The position numbers and the translations under genes were made by a program. A stretch of 64,000 bases of DNA. Origin: CAXXOK01 sp963674895. GTDB taxonomy: Bacteria > Bacillota > Clostridia > Christensenellales > Aristaeellaceae. Below, piece after piece: positions 25,484-33,672 of the stretch (position 1 is its first letter; each line of letters opens with the position of its first letter). The notes below the pieces were generated by a model. That model saw only the letters and a list, made by a program, of their open reading frames with translations. It ran no database searches and was not told the DNA's origin. Location: positions 1,364,001 to 1,428,000 of the forward strand of contig CAXXCY010000003.1 in assembly GCA_963674895.2 (NCBI GenBank), given 5' to 3'.

Positions 25484-25767
25484 ATGTCCGTCACCTTTCC
25501 GTTATACGTCCAGAAGTCGACCACGCCGCAGATCGTGTTGTCGGCGATCACGGCCTTGTCATTGAGCAGCATCTTCGCCGCGCCGCCGTCCACGTTCACC
25601 AGGACGATGTCCCCGAGGCCCGCGTCGGCGCCGTCAAAGGCGATTTGGCGCGCGCCTACGGCACTCCCGCTTTCATCGAGAAACTCCACGATCATCAGCT
25701 TATAGTTGTGATGCGTTTGTTCCTTAACGGTCGAAACGACGTTCCCGACCACTCTGGCCAATCTCAT
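25480..25767 (-). CDS. BMC vertex protein (EutN/CcmL type, BMC-P), copy 1
   Basis: The 95-residue protein starts MRLARVVGNVVSTVKEQ and contains the pentamer-protein core (LMIVEFLDE, GDIVLVNVDGGAA, VIADNTICGVVD). EutN/CcmL proteins form pentamers that close the vertices of icosahedral microcompartments. It is encoded between a BMC-H gene and the DeoC paralogue, overlapping the latter by 4 bases. One of three BMC-P genes in the operon. Confidence 0.92.
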   Translation of the reverse strand: MRLARVVGNVVSTVKEQTHHNYKLMIVEFLDESGSAVGARQIAFDGADAGLGDIVLVNVDGGAAKMLLNDKAVIADNTICGVVDFWTYNGKVTDI

Positions 25768-25773
25768 CGCGCG

Positions 25774-26097
25774 TTACCCCTTGCTTTTCGCCTGGGCTTT
25801 GGGTTTGGGCGCGGGCGCCGCCTTTTTGGCCGCGGGCAGGATGCTTTCCACCTCTTCATGAGGACTTGGGATCACGTGCACCGAGATCACTTCCCCGACG
25901 CGCCTGGCCGCCGCCGCGCCCGCTTCCACGCTCGCCTTGACCGCGCCCACGTCGCCGCGCACCATCACGGTCACGAGACCGGAGCCAATCTGTTCCTTGC
26001 CTTCCAGGGTCACCTTCGCCGCTTTCACCATGGCGTCGGCGGCTTCAATCGCGCCGATCAAGCCTTTTGTTTCGACCATACCCAATGCCTGATTCAT
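25774..26097 (-). CDS. BMC hexameric shell protein (BMC-H) with Lys/Ala/Pro-rich tail
   Basis: Single BMC domain (residues 1-88): ALGMVETKGLIGAIEAADAM, IGSGLVTVMVRGDVGAVKAS and VGEVISVHVIPSPHEEVE, as in PduA and EutM. After residue 88 there is an extra basic tail of about 20 residues rich in Ala, Lys and Pro, absent from the two other BMC-H copies. Such tails face one side of the shell and may contact cargo or other proteins. It overlaps the downstream-named BMC-P copy 2 stop by 4 bases, so the shell genes are translationally coupled. Confidence 0.94.
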   Translation of the reverse strand: MNQALGMVETKGLIGAIEAADAMVKAAKVTLEGKEQIGSGLVTVMVRGDVGAVKASVEAGAAAARRVGEVISVHVIPSPHEEVESILPAAKKAAPAPKPKAQAKSKG

Positions 26098-26384
26098 TGT
26101 GCTGCCTCCTTATCGCTGACGTCCGTCTCGTAATATTCGTCGATAAATCCCGCGATCGCCGCGTCCACGGGGGTCATTTTCTGCCGGAACAGAAACGCCG
26201 CCTCCTTGGAGCCGATCAGATAGACAAAATCGTTCGGCCCGGCCTGGCGCGTCGCGTCCGCGGCGACGATGACCTTGGCGGGCCTGCCGTTTTCGATCGT
26301 CTCCACAGCCAGCAGCTTCACACCTTGCAGCGCTGGGTCCTTGCGCGTCGCGACGATCGTTCCGATCACTTTTCCGGTATACAC
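26094..26384 (-). CDS. BMC vertex protein (EutN/CcmL type, BMC-P), copy 2
   Basis: The GTG at 26384 has GGAGGG seven bases upstream and gives MYTGKVIGTIVATRKDPALQ, a standard EutN start; a TTG at 26399 is less likely. Further family signs are VKLLAVETIE, KVIVAADAT and VYLIGSKEA, and a C-terminal tail of about 10 residues (DVSDKEAAQ). About 96 residues. Forms shell pentamers. Its stop overlaps the BMC-H start (ATGA). Confidence 0.91.
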   Translation of the reverse strand: MYTGKVIGTIVATRKDPALQGVKLLAVETIENGRPAKVIVAADATRQAGPNDFVYLIGSKEAAFLFRQKMTPVDAAIAGFIDEYYETDVSDKEAAQ

Positions 26385-26405
26385 ATGCGCACCCTCCAAA
26401 CTTGC

Positions 26406-26954
26406 CTAATAGATGGCGCCACGGATCAGCTCCATATTTGGCGACGGAATGATCACCGACTGGGTCAGCAGCCCCGCGACGCCCTCGGCGCTTTCCCCGG
26501 CTTTCACCGCCGCCTCGCAGGCCGATACGTCGCCGGTCAGGATGACGAACGCCTTGCCGCCAAGGCCCCTGCCCAGGCGGATTTCGATCAGGGATATCTC
26601 CGCCGCCTTTACCGCTGTGTCGGCGATCTTGATCGCCACGCACAGCGAAAACGTTTCCATAATGCCGAGAGCCTTCGGCTGGGGCACGTCGCTGCAGGCC
26701 GCGACCGCTTTCAATACCTGCGGGTGGATTCGCGGGATCACCAGGCTGTCGATCAGGTTTCCCCCGCAGACGGTCTTCCCGGCTTCCACGCCCGCCGCGA
26801 CGGCCGCCACGCCGCCGGAGATCAGCACGACGTATTTGCCTGCGCAGACCGCCTGCGCGGTGACCAGCGCAACGTCCGCGGTCTTGAGCATGCTGTCGGC
26901 CGCCTCGATTCCCTTGGGTATACTCAGGCATTCGATCATTCCAAGCGCGTTCAT
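26406..26954 (-). CDS. BMC tandem-domain trimeric shell protein (BMC-T)
   Basis: Two BMC domains in one 182-residue chain: domain 1 starts ALGMIECLSIPKGIEAADSM, domain 2 starts ALGIMETFSLCVAIKIADTA near residue 94. This is the PduT/EutL-like trimer class that forms pseudohexamers with wider or metal-binding pores. In PduT and relatives the pore binds an Fe-S cluster; a Cys lies near GGNLIDS (VCGGN) but I cannot confirm a pore Cys set. Its start overlaps the PduS-like stop by 4 bases, fitting an electron-transfer pair of PduS and PduT. Confidence 0.93.
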   Translation of the reverse strand: MNALGMIECLSIPKGIEAADSMLKTADVALVTAQAVCAGKYVVLISGGVAAVAAGVEAGKTVCGGNLIDSLVIPRIHPQVLKAVAACSDVPQPKALGIMETFSLCVAIKIADTAVKAAEISLIEIRLGRGLGGKAFVILTGDVSACEAAVKAGESAEGVAGLLTQSVIIPSPNMELIRGAIY

Positions 26955-28283
26955 ACCGTTCTCCTTATCGCAATCTCCGTGCCGGTAACGGCTTCCACCA
27001 TGCCATCGATGCTTGCGTGAAGGTTCGCGCCAAGCTTGCCCGCGGGTATCCTTGCGATCAGTTGGCCCTTCGCGACCTGCGCGCCCGGCGCGACGACGGC
27101 TTCCGACGGCGCGCCGATATGCATTTTGAGCGGAATGGCGACCCGCTCCACAGCGACCGGCTCAGGCCGGTACGGCGCTTCCGCCTCAAACCGCGAAAGC
27201 CCCAACCGGGATACAAGCCGCGTAACGGGCAGTTTCTTCATCGCATAATCGGGAGCAACGGGATAAGCGGTCCGCTTGACCGGCTTAACGCCCGCCTTGC
27301 CCAGGGCTTCCTTCATGCGGACCATCATGGCCGAGGGATTGAGTCCGAAGTTGCACGCATAATAGGTGCAAAGCCCGCAGGCGCAGCAGGAAAACACCCC
27401 GTTGGCGTCGCCCAGCAGCGTGCCGTCGCCGTTCGCCGCCGCCCGCATGGCTTTATGCGGCTCCACCTTGAGCCCCAGCGCGTTGCGCGGGCACATCTGC
27501 GTGCACAGGCTGCATTGGCAGCACACGGCTTTCGCCAGCTTGATATCGCGCTGCAGGTCCTCCGTTTTGGTATAAACCAGCGGATGATCGTCCCGGACCA
27601 CGATGATTCCGCCGGTCGTCTTGGTCACGGGGATGCTCCAGTCGCGTTCCAGCGAACCCATGCACGGACCGCCGATGATCGCGGCATAGCCCTCCGGCTG
27701 TTGGGGCCCGCCCGCCAGGCCGATCAGCGTTTGAACCGGCGTGCCGACCGGGACCGTGGCGGTCATCGGCGCGCTCACCTCACCCGTCACCGTAACCGTT
27801 TTATCCGTGACCGGGACGCCGTCAAGCGCTTCGGCTATGTTTTTCAAGGTGCTGACGTTGAAAACCACCGCTCCGGCGTCGATGGGCAGGCCGCCCGTGG
27901 GCACCACCCTGCCCGTCACCTCGTACGCCATCACCTGCTCGTCCCCGGCGGGATAGGTGCTGTCGAACAGCTTGAGCGTCAAATCACCGTGCCCCCTCCA
28001 GGGCTTTGCGCAGCGCGGCGACCGCGGCATGATAGTGCGATTTGGTGCAGATCACGCCCCGCTTCGCGCCGGTCGCCTGCATTACTGCCCGCATGCCCGC
28101 AACGATCGCCGCCGCGTGGTCGCGCATCACGCACTGGTCCACCGTAAGAAGCGGCTCGCATTCCGCGCCGTTTGCGATGACGACCTCCGCCCGGCAGTTC
28201 GCCTTAACGTGCGACGGAAAGCCCGCGCCTCCCGCGCCGACGACGCCAGCCGCCTCGATTTTTTCCAGTACTTCGTGCATCAT
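26951..28283 (-). pseudogene. pduS: PduS-like RnfC-family flavo/Fe-S protein, split by a single-base frameshift
   Basis: The first part (from the ATG at 28283) reads EAAGVVGAGGAGFPSHVKAN and NGAECEPLLTVDQ, the NADH/FMN site of RnfC and PduS. It stops early with ...KALEGAR. The rest is in another frame: GHGDLTLKLFDSTYPAGDEQ, IGGPCMGS, then the Fe-S motif CCQCSLCTQMCP, a second cluster near CCACGLC, and a C-terminal barrel-sandwich domain. A run of five G on the coding strand (27992-27996) joins the frames: with four G it reads KALEGHGDLTLK without a break. PduS reduces corrinoid, and related shell proteins move electrons for NAD recycling. Either a sequencing error, a programmed shift or a real mutation. 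Full length would be about 443 residues, as expected. Confidence 0.88.
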
Positions 28284-28292
28284 GGCTTCATC

Positions 28293-29696
28293 CTAAACGA
28301 TTCTGAAATCGCCGTGCAGCACACAGCGGCGCGCGCGCGTGAACGACCTCGCGCTGGTCAGCCCTTCGCCCGTCGGCGTCGCGATGGTCAGCGTTGTAAA
28401 GCCTTCCGCCTCATACCCAAGCCCCGCGTAAGACGGGGCATTCTTCACAAATACGGTGGTGTTGAGCGCAGTCGCCGCATAGGACAGGTGCTTGATGTTC
28501 GTGGAGTGGATCATCGCGGAATGCTGGCAGCCCTGCTCCGCGCAAATGGCTTCCTCCACCGCTTCGTCGATCGTCTCCACGGTGCAGATACCCAGCACGG
28601 GCATGAGCATTTCGGTGCGGATGAACGGATGGTTTTTATCGACCCGCGCGATGACCAGGCGCGGATCGCCGGTGAAGCTTACGCCGCTCGCTTTCAGGAT
28701 GACCGATGCGTCCCTGCCGACAAAATCGCGGTTGATACCATAGCGGCCGTCCTTTTGGATCAGCACCGTATCGACGATTTTCTGCACGTCGCCGCCGCTT
28801 ACGAGATACGCGCCGTGTTTTTGCATCTGCGCAACCAGCTCGTCCACGATATTCTGAAACGCGAACACTTCCTTTTCGGCGATGCAGACCACGTTATTGT
28901 CAAAGCTCGCGCCGTTCACGATATCCTCCGCTGCTTTCCCCAAATCGGCCGTATCGTCCACGATCACCGGCGGGTTGCCCGGCCCGGCCGCGATCACCTT
29001 CTTGCCGGTCCGCATGGCGACCTTGACCACCGCTTCGCCGCCCGTGACGGACAGCAGCGGGATATCCCTGGACTCCATGATCGCCTTGCCGCTTTCCAGC
29101 GTCGGCTCCTTTACCGTGGTAATCAGCGCGGCGGGGCCGCCCGCCTGCGCGATCGCCTCGTTTAATAGCCGCATCGTCTCCTGCGAGGCGCGCTTTGCCG
29201 CCGGATGCGGATTGAAGACCACCGCGTTGCCGGCGGCGATCATGCTGATCGCGTTGTTGATGACCGTGGAGGTCGGATTGGTGGACGGGGTGATCGAGCC
29301 GATCACGCCGAAGGGCGCGGCCTCGACCAGCGTCAGGCCATAGTCGCCGGTAAAGGCCTGCGTTTTCAGGTCTTCGATGCCGGGTGTTTTTTCCGCCGCC
29401 AGGATGTTCTTCGCCGTTTTGTCGCCCACGCGCCCGTATCCGGTTTCCTGGTTGGCAAGCCTCGCCAGCTTTTCGGCGTTATTAAGCGATACCCGGCGCA
29501 TGGCTTCGATCAGCCTGCCGCGTTTTTCAAGCGGCATCCTGATAAGCTGCTTTTGCGCCGCCTTGGCGTTTGCGATCGCCTCTTCCGCCGTATCGCAGAG
29601 CCAGCAGGCGGACGCTCCCCGCCCCATGCCCTGGTTTTGGAACTTTGACAGCGTCTGGCTGATGATGCTCTCGATTTCCTGATCTGTATATGTCAT
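28293..29696 (-). CDS. pduP: CoA-acylating aldehyde dehydrogenase (PduP/EutE family)
   Basis: About 467 residues. Motifs: ITPSTNPTSTVINN, the Rossmann loop SVTGGEAVVK, and the catalytic Cys in GASFDNNVVCIAEKE. No downstream alcohol dehydrogenase domain is fused. It converts an aldehyde with CoA and NAD+ into acyl-CoA. Residues 1-20 (TDQEIESIISQTLSKFQ) form an amphipathic helix before a short linker, as in PduP encapsulation peptides. I chose the ATG at 29696 because AAAGAGG is 6 bases away; the ATG at 29702 lies against it. It is the core enzyme of the compartment and probably acts on the aldehyde released by the DeoC-type aldolases. Confidence 0.94.
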   Translation of the reverse strand: MTYTDQEIESIISQTLSKFQNQGMGRGASACWLCDTAEEAIANAKAAQKQLIRMPLEKRGRLIEAMRRVSLNNAEKLARLANQETGYGRVGDKTAKNILAAEKTPGIEDLKTQAFTGDYGLTLVEAAPFGVIGSITPSTNPTSTVINNAISMIAAGNAVVFNPHPAAKRASQETMRLLNEAIAQAGGPAALITTVKEPTLESGKAIMESRDIPLLSVTGGEAVVKVAMRTGKKVIAAGPGNPPVIVDDTADLGKAAEDIVNGASFDNNVVCIAEKEVFAFQNIVDELVAQMQKHGAYLVSGGDVQKIVDTVLIQKDGRYGINRDFVGRDASVILKASGVSFTGDPRLVIARVDKNHPFIRTEMLMPVLGICTVETIDEAVEEAICAEQGCQHSAMIHSTNIKHLSYAATALNTTVFVKNAPSYAGLGYEAEGFTTLTIATPTGEGLTSARSFTRARRCVLHGDFRIV

Positions 29697-29729
29697 TGGC
29701 ATCCTCTTTCCCGCGCAGGCAAAAACCGC

Positions 29730-30032
29730 CTATTTCCCCTCGTACTTTTCAAACACGCGCTTGCCCCGAATATCGATAGAGTCGATGATCGCGATGATCG
29801 CCAGGTCAACCGGCTTGCCGTCGGTGAAGGCCGTCTGCCTGGAGGAGCTGCCGGTAACGCAGAGCACGACTTCGCCCTCGCCGGCGCCCACGGCATCGAT
29901 CGCGACGAGCGGGCCGCCCTTTTCCTTCAAGGTCTCGGTATCAAGCGGCATCACCACCAGCAGTTTCAAACCCTGCAAGGTCTCCGATTTGCTGGTGCTG
30001 ACAACGCTTCCCCTGACTTCGCCAATAATCAT
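29730..30032 (-). CDS. BMC vertex protein (EutN/CcmL type, BMC-P), copy 3
   Basis: The 100-residue protein begins MIIGEVRGSVVSTSKSETLQ, then KLLVVMPLD, VAIDAVGAGEGEVVLCVTGSSSRQT and ends in a charged tail after VDLAIIAIIDSID. The GxGExVL and SSxR residues are typical of CcmL/EutN pentamers. The third BMC-P of the locus; multiple copies are usual in larger BMC loci. It is encoded between the unknown protein at 30057 and the aldehyde dehydrogenase. Confidence 0.93.
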   Translation of the reverse strand: MIIGEVRGSVVSTSKSETLQGLKLLVVMPLDTETLKEKGGPLVAIDAVGAGEGEVVLCVTGSSSRQTAFTDGKPVDLAIIAIIDSIDIRGKRVFEKYEGK

Positions 30033-30056
30033 TTGCTTTTCCCCCGCTTGTGTGCG

Positions 30057-30746
30057 TCACGCTTGTTCAATGTTGATCTGCAGTTCCTTCGCGGTATCGG
30101 CCGCAAGCGGCGTAATGATGGCGCCGCTTATACAGGTAATGGTTTTGCGGCCGTCCCGCTTCGCCTGCACGACGTCCTGCTCGGTAACCAGCGCGCGGGC
30201 GTCCTGCGCCGGGCCGTCCGCGGGATGATAGGTTTGGAACCGTATGCCCATTGCGGAGAGCGCGTCGATGGATTCGGCGATCTCCGCATAGGTTGTTCCC
30301 CGCCGGAACTTCGGAGGGGCAAAATCCATCAGCACGTCGAACGGCTTGCCCCATAAAAGCCGCCGAAGCAGCAGCTCGCCGATTCCATCCTCATCCTGCC
30401 CGCTCCCGATTTGGCGCAGCAGCCCCGTGCCCGGGGCCAGCAGGACGAGCGATTGGGCGTTCACCAGCAGCTCCACGAGCTCGTTGGGCTGTGTCTTCCA
30501 ATCCAGGCTCCTGGTTTGCATGCCGTTTGCCGGAAACACGACGGCGCTCAGGAACACCAGTTCCAGCGCGGCGCCGTACTGCTGCGTAAGAGCGGCCAGC
30601 GCCTTGTGCGGGGACGGGACGAAGCTTGGCACCAGAACCGCGGTTTCCGGATGGAATAAACGATCCGGCTTCCCGTTCCCTCTTGCCTCGATCTCCTGCC
30701 TGACCCGCGCAATGATAAGGCTGATATCCTGTTCATTCAAGCTCAT
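30057..30746 (-). CDS. BMC-operon protein of unknown function, possibly flavoprotein-like, with encapsulation-like N-terminus
   Basis: I do not recognise this 229-residue protein with certainty. Residues 1-20 (LNEQDISLIIARVRQEIEAR) look like an amphipathic helix followed by a Gly/Asn linker, the form of an encapsulation peptide. The rest has alternating strands and helices (TAVLVPSFVPSPHKALAAL, ELVFLSAVVFP, SLVLLAPGTGLLRQI, PFDVLMDFAPPKF) with a Rossmann/flavodoxin-like rhythm. Flavoprotein-like proteins of unknown role are reported in some BMC loci. Its 3' end is followed by BMC-P copy 3 after 24 bases and its start overlaps the PduL gene by 4 bases, so it is an integral part of the operon. 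Confidence 0.65.
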   Translation of the reverse strand: MSLNEQDISLIIARVRQEIEARGNGKPDRLFHPETAVLVPSFVPSPHKALAALTQQYGAALELVFLSAVVFPANGMQTRSLDWKTQPNELVELLVNAQSLVLLAPGTGLLRQIGSGQDEDGIGELLLRRLLWGKPFDVLMDFAPPKFRRGTTYAEIAESIDALSAMGIRFQTYHPADGPAQDARALVTEQDVVQAKRDGRKTITCISGAIITPLAADTAKELQINIEQA

Positions 30747-31411
30747 GTTCGGCTCCGAACGGCTATAATCTCCAGCAGCTCCCCGTTGCGGATGCAGCCG
30801 GCGTTCGCTTCCTCCAAATCCAGATGCAGTTCCAGATCATGCCCCTGACCGCAGCGCACGGGCACGTCCTCAAACACGAGGGCGCGCAGCCCCTCCTTGC
30901 GCACGCTGACCAGATCCCCGTCCTTTAGCTTCAGCCAGACGGATTGTTCCGGCGATAGGTGGATATGCCGGGCGGCGACGATGACGCCGCTTTTCGCGTC
31001 CGCCTGTCCCCCGGGGCCGATGAGCCTCGCGCCGGGCGTATTTTTCGTATCGCCGGAGATCCGGACCACCGGTTCGATGCCGAGCCTGTACGCGTCCGCG
31101 ATAAAGATTTCCGCCTGCGTCTGCAAGCGGCAGGGGCCAAGCACGCGCACGTTGTCGATCCGCCCTTTCGGGCCTTCGATGGACACCGTTTCCTCCGCGG
31201 CAAACTGCCCGGGTTGCGACAGGGGGCGGAGCGGCTTGAGCTCGTAGCCACGCCCGAACAGGAGATCCGCATACGTTTGGCACAGGTGAACGTGACGGTT
31301 TGAACCCGCCGCGGGCACAAACCGTTTCCCCGTTTTCTCAAACGTCTCCCGGATGATTCGCTCGGTCACCAGGCGTTCAATCGCCGCCTTTTCCATGTTC
31401 GGATACTTCAT
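30743..31411 (-). CDS. pduL: Phosphate propanoyl/acetyltransferase PduL
   Basis: The 222-residue protein has the two zinc-binding His motifs of PduL, NRHVHL near residue 39 and ARHIHLS near residue 148, in two repeated beta-barrel domains. It also has IEGPKGRIDNVRVLGPCR and the C-terminal ELHLDLEEANA. It swaps CoA for phosphate on acyl-CoA, giving acyl phosphate and freeing CoA inside the compartment. The N-terminal helix (EKAAIERLVTERIIRETFEK) may act as encapsulation signal. Its stop overlaps the next gene's start. Confidence 0.94.
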   Translation of the reverse strand: MKYPNMEKAAIERLVTERIIRETFEKTGKRFVPAAGSNRHVHLCQTYADLLFGRGYELKPLRPLSQPGQFAAEETVSIEGPKGRIDNVRVLGPCRLQTQAEIFIADAYRLGIEPVVRISGDTKNTPGARLIGPGGQADAKSGVIVAARHIHLSPEQSVWLKLKDGDLVSVRKEGLRALVFEDVPVRCGQGHDLELHLDLEEANAGCIRNGELLEIIAVRSRT

Positions 31412-31431
31412 TGTGCCTCCGCTGAGACTGA

Positions 31432-32205
31432 TTAATACGACGTCGGGTTTTCAGGCGGCACTTCGTCCTTCACGATGAGGATGCCCTTGCTGGTTCCCAT
31501 GCGCACCGCGCCCGCCGCCAGCATCTTGTCGGTGATGGCGCGGTTGTTGATGCCCGTGGACGCCTTGACGAGCATGGTATCCCCTACCGTGCGCTTCATC
31601 AGGCGCACGTCTTCCACCGTCGCGCCACCGGAGCCAAAGCCGGTAGAGGTTTTCACAAAGTCCGCCTTGGCGCGCTTTGCCAGCTCGCAGGCGATCACCT
31701 TTTCCTCGTCGTTGAGCGCGCTCGCCTCGATGATCACCTTCACCAGCGCCTTGGGGTGCGCCGCGTCGACAACCGCCTTGATGTCTTCATACACCAGCGT
31801 ATAGTTCTGGTCTTTCAGCGCGCCGATGTTGATGACCATATCCACCTCTTCCGCGCCGTTTTTCACCGCTTCCATAGCCTCAAGGCCCTTGATGAACGAT
31901 GTGTTTGCGCCCAAAGGGAAGCCGATGACGCAGCAGGGCTTCACACCGGAGCCCTTCAGCTGGTCCGCCACATAGGCTACGTGCGTCGGGTTGATGCAGA
32001 CGCTTGCGAATTTATACTGCTTCGCCTCGTCGCAGAAGCGCTTGACTGTCTCGCGCGTGGTTTCGGGTTTGAGCACCGTATGGTCCATGTACTTGGCGTA
32101 GGACGCATCGTACCGCCCCGATCCGGACGGCGCGCTGACCTCCTGATTGAGGATTTTCTGCACGGCGTCCTGAATAAGCTTGTCGATATCCACGTTTTTA
32201 TCCAT
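31432..32205 (-). CDS. deoC: Deoxyribose-phosphate aldolase DeoC with N-terminal encapsulation peptide
   Basis: The 257-residue TIM barrel shows complete DERA motifs: YMDHTVLKPETTR, VCINPTHV, EEVDMVINIG (Asp), FVKTSTGFGSGGAT (Schiff-base Lys) and VKASTGINN (second Lys), then MGTSKGI at the phosphate site. It cleaves 2-deoxyribose 5-phosphate into acetaldehyde and glyceraldehyde 3-phosphate. Residues 1-22 (VDIDKLIQDAVQKILNQEV) plus an SGSG-type linker are a textbook encapsulation peptide. Together with PduP- and PduL-like enzymes this gives a complete acetaldehyde-to-acetyl-phosphate route. It is the closer of the two paralogues to canonical DeoC. Confidence 0.94.
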   Translation of the reverse strand: MDKNVDIDKLIQDAVQKILNQEVSAPSGSGRYDASYAKYMDHTVLKPETTRETVKRFCDEAKQYKFASVCINPTHVAYVADQLKGSGVKPCCVIGFPLGANTSFIKGLEAMEAVKNGAEEVDMVINIGALKDQNYTLVYEDIKAVVDAAHPKALVKVIIEASALNDEEKVIACELAKRAKADFVKTSTGFGSGGATVEDVRLMKRTVGDTMLVKASTGINNRAITDKMLAAGAVRMGTSKGILIVKDEVPPENPTSY

Positions 32206-32248
32206 ATCCTGCTCCTACTTGCGTTGTTGTGTTGCGACGAAAAGGGTC

Positions 32249-32521
32249 CTATTTGAGCAATATGCTTTCCACGTCTTCGTGCGGTCTGGGAATGACGTGC
32301 ACGGAGTACAGTTCGCCTACGCGCTTGGCCGCCGCCGCGCCCGCGTCCACGCTTGCCTTCACCGCGCCCACGTCGCCGCGCACCATGACCGTGACCAGGC
32401 CGGACCCGATCTTCTCCTTGCCAACCAGATGCACGTTGGCTGCCTTCACCATTGCGTCGGCCGCTTCAATCGCGCCGACCAGACCCTTGGTTTCCACCAG
32501 ACCCAGAGCTTGCTTTTCCAT
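32249..32521 (-). CDS. BMC hexameric shell protein (BMC-H), tandem copy A
   Basis: A 90-residue single BMC domain (ALGLVETKGLVGAIEAADAM ... VHVIPRPHEDVESIL) of the PduA/EutM class. Over the first 88 residues it differs from the neighbouring copy at 32555 in only three positions, so the pair arose by recent duplication. The tail is short (LLK), unlike the extended BMC-H at 25774. Likely a major facet protein. Confidence 0.95.
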   Translation of the reverse strand: MEKQALGLVETKGLVGAIEAADAMVKAANVHLVGKEKIGSGLVTVMVRGDVGAVKASVDAGAAAAKRVGELYSVHVIPRPHEDVESILLK

Positions 32522-32554
32522 GATTGTTCCTCCGTTTAATCGTTTGTGCCCGCG

Positions 32555-32839
32555 TTACTCGCGCACGCCGGGAACCAGAATCGTTTCCACATCGTCGTGC
32601 GGTCTGGGGATGACGTGCACCGAGTACAGCTCCCCTACGCGCTTGGCCGCCGCCGCGCCCGCGTCAACGCTGGCTTTCACCGCGCCGACGTCGCCGCGCA
32701 CCATGACCGTAACCAGGCCGGACCCGATCTTTTCCTTGCCGACCAGCTGGACGTTCGCAGCCTTCACCATGGCATCGGCCGCTTCGATCGCGCCGACCAG
32801 ACCTTTGGTTTCCACCAAACCCAGAGCTTGTTTTTCCAT
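32555..32839 (-). CDS. BMC hexameric shell protein (BMC-H), tandem copy B
   Basis: The 94-residue BMC domain protein starts at the ATG at 32839 with GGAGG upstream; the longer open frame to 33223 is not coding. It is nearly identical to copy A except for Gln31, Asp82, Thr86 and a different C-terminus (VPGVRE). The C-terminal differences suggest tail specialisation after duplication. It precedes copy A in the transcript by 33 bases. Confidence 0.95.
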   Translation of the reverse strand: MEKQALGLVETKGLVGAIEAADAMVKAANVQLVGKEKIGSGLVTVMVRGDVGAVKASVDAGAAAAKRVGELYSVHVIPRPHDDVETILVPGVRE

Positions 32840-32883
32840 GTTCGATCCTCCGTTATACTTTTGTCCGATGTTCGTTCGCCGGT

Positions 32884-33648
32884 TCAGATCAGCATCCCGC
32901 CGGTCACATCGACGATCGCGCCCGCGATATACATGCCCTTCTCCGATGCGAGAAACGCCACCGTATACGCCACGTCGTGCGCCGACGACACGCGCCCGAC
33001 CGGGATTCTGTCCTCGTAGTATTTCAGCCATTCCGGCTGGGAGAGCTTGTCCTCGTTGATCGGGGTGCGCACCATGCCGGGCGCGACGCCGTTGACGATG
33101 ATCCCCTGATGCGAAAACTCGCGCGCGAGCGCCTTGACCAGCATATTGACGCCACCTTTGGCCGCCACATAATGCGCGTGATCGGGCGAGTTGACGGCAA
33201 AGCCGGACTTGGAGGAAATGCATACGACATGCCCCTTGACGTCATGCTTGAGAAAGTGCTTGATCGCGCGCTTGGAGAACATGAACGTTCCGTTCAGGTT
33301 GATATCGATCACCTTTTTCCATTCTTCGTCCGGCATCTCGACGACCGGGGTCGTCGGCCAGATTCCGGCGTTATTGACCAAAACGTCAACGTGTCCGAAC
33401 TCCGCTTCGGCCTGCTCGAATATACTGTCGATATCCTCCGCCTTGGAGATATCGCCGTACATGGCCACGCACTTGCGGCCCGACGCCTTGCTCAGGTCCG
33501 CGGCAAACTTCACGGAGTTCTCCTCGTCGAAAAGATAGTTTGCGATGATGTTCATCCCTTCGCCGGCAAGCACCTCGCAGATGCCCGCGCCCAAGCCGGT
33601 TGTGCCGCCGGTGACAATGGCGGTTTTGCCCGTCAGGTTCAAATCCAT
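32884..33648 (-). CDS. Short-chain dehydrogenase/reductase in BMC operon
   Basis: A 254-residue classical SDR: cofactor loop TGGTTGLGAGI, NNAGIWP, catalytic Ser (CISSKSGFA) and YVAAK, and the C-terminal VDVTGGMLI. Related to FabG and gluconate/sorbitol dehydrogenase-type enzymes. It sits between the shell genes and a second SDR at 33673, with ribosome site AGGAGG upstream (GACCTCCTCAT on plus). Likely interconverts a keto- and hydroxy-sugar (phosphate) or recycles NAD(P)H for the compartment. No encapsulation-like extension is seen at either end. Confidence 0.9.
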   Translation of the reverse strand: MDLNLTGKTAIVTGGTTGLGAGICEVLAGEGMNIIANYLFDEENSVKFAADLSKASGRKCVAMYGDISKAEDIDSIFEQAEAEFGHVDVLVNNAGIWPTTPVVEMPDEEWKKVIDINLNGTFMFSKRAIKHFLKHDVKGHVVCISSKSGFAVNSPDHAHYVAAKGGVNMLVKALAREFSHQGIIVNGVAPGMVRTPINEDKLSQPEWLKYYEDRIPVGRVSSAHDVAYTVAFLASEKGMYIAGAIVDVTGGMLI

Positions 33649-33672
33649 TTCTTTGCCGACCTCCTCATGTCC

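Noticed and set aside
27984..28030. Programmed ribosomal frameshift in the PduS-like gene
   Set aside because: The G5 run is not a standard slippery heptamer and I see no strong downstream stem. Mutation or error is simpler; kept only as an option in the finding.
32229..32839. Direct DNA repeats that could be taken for a CRISPR or phase-variation repeat
   Set aside because: They are the coding sequences of the two tandem BMC-H genes; there are no short spaced repeats.
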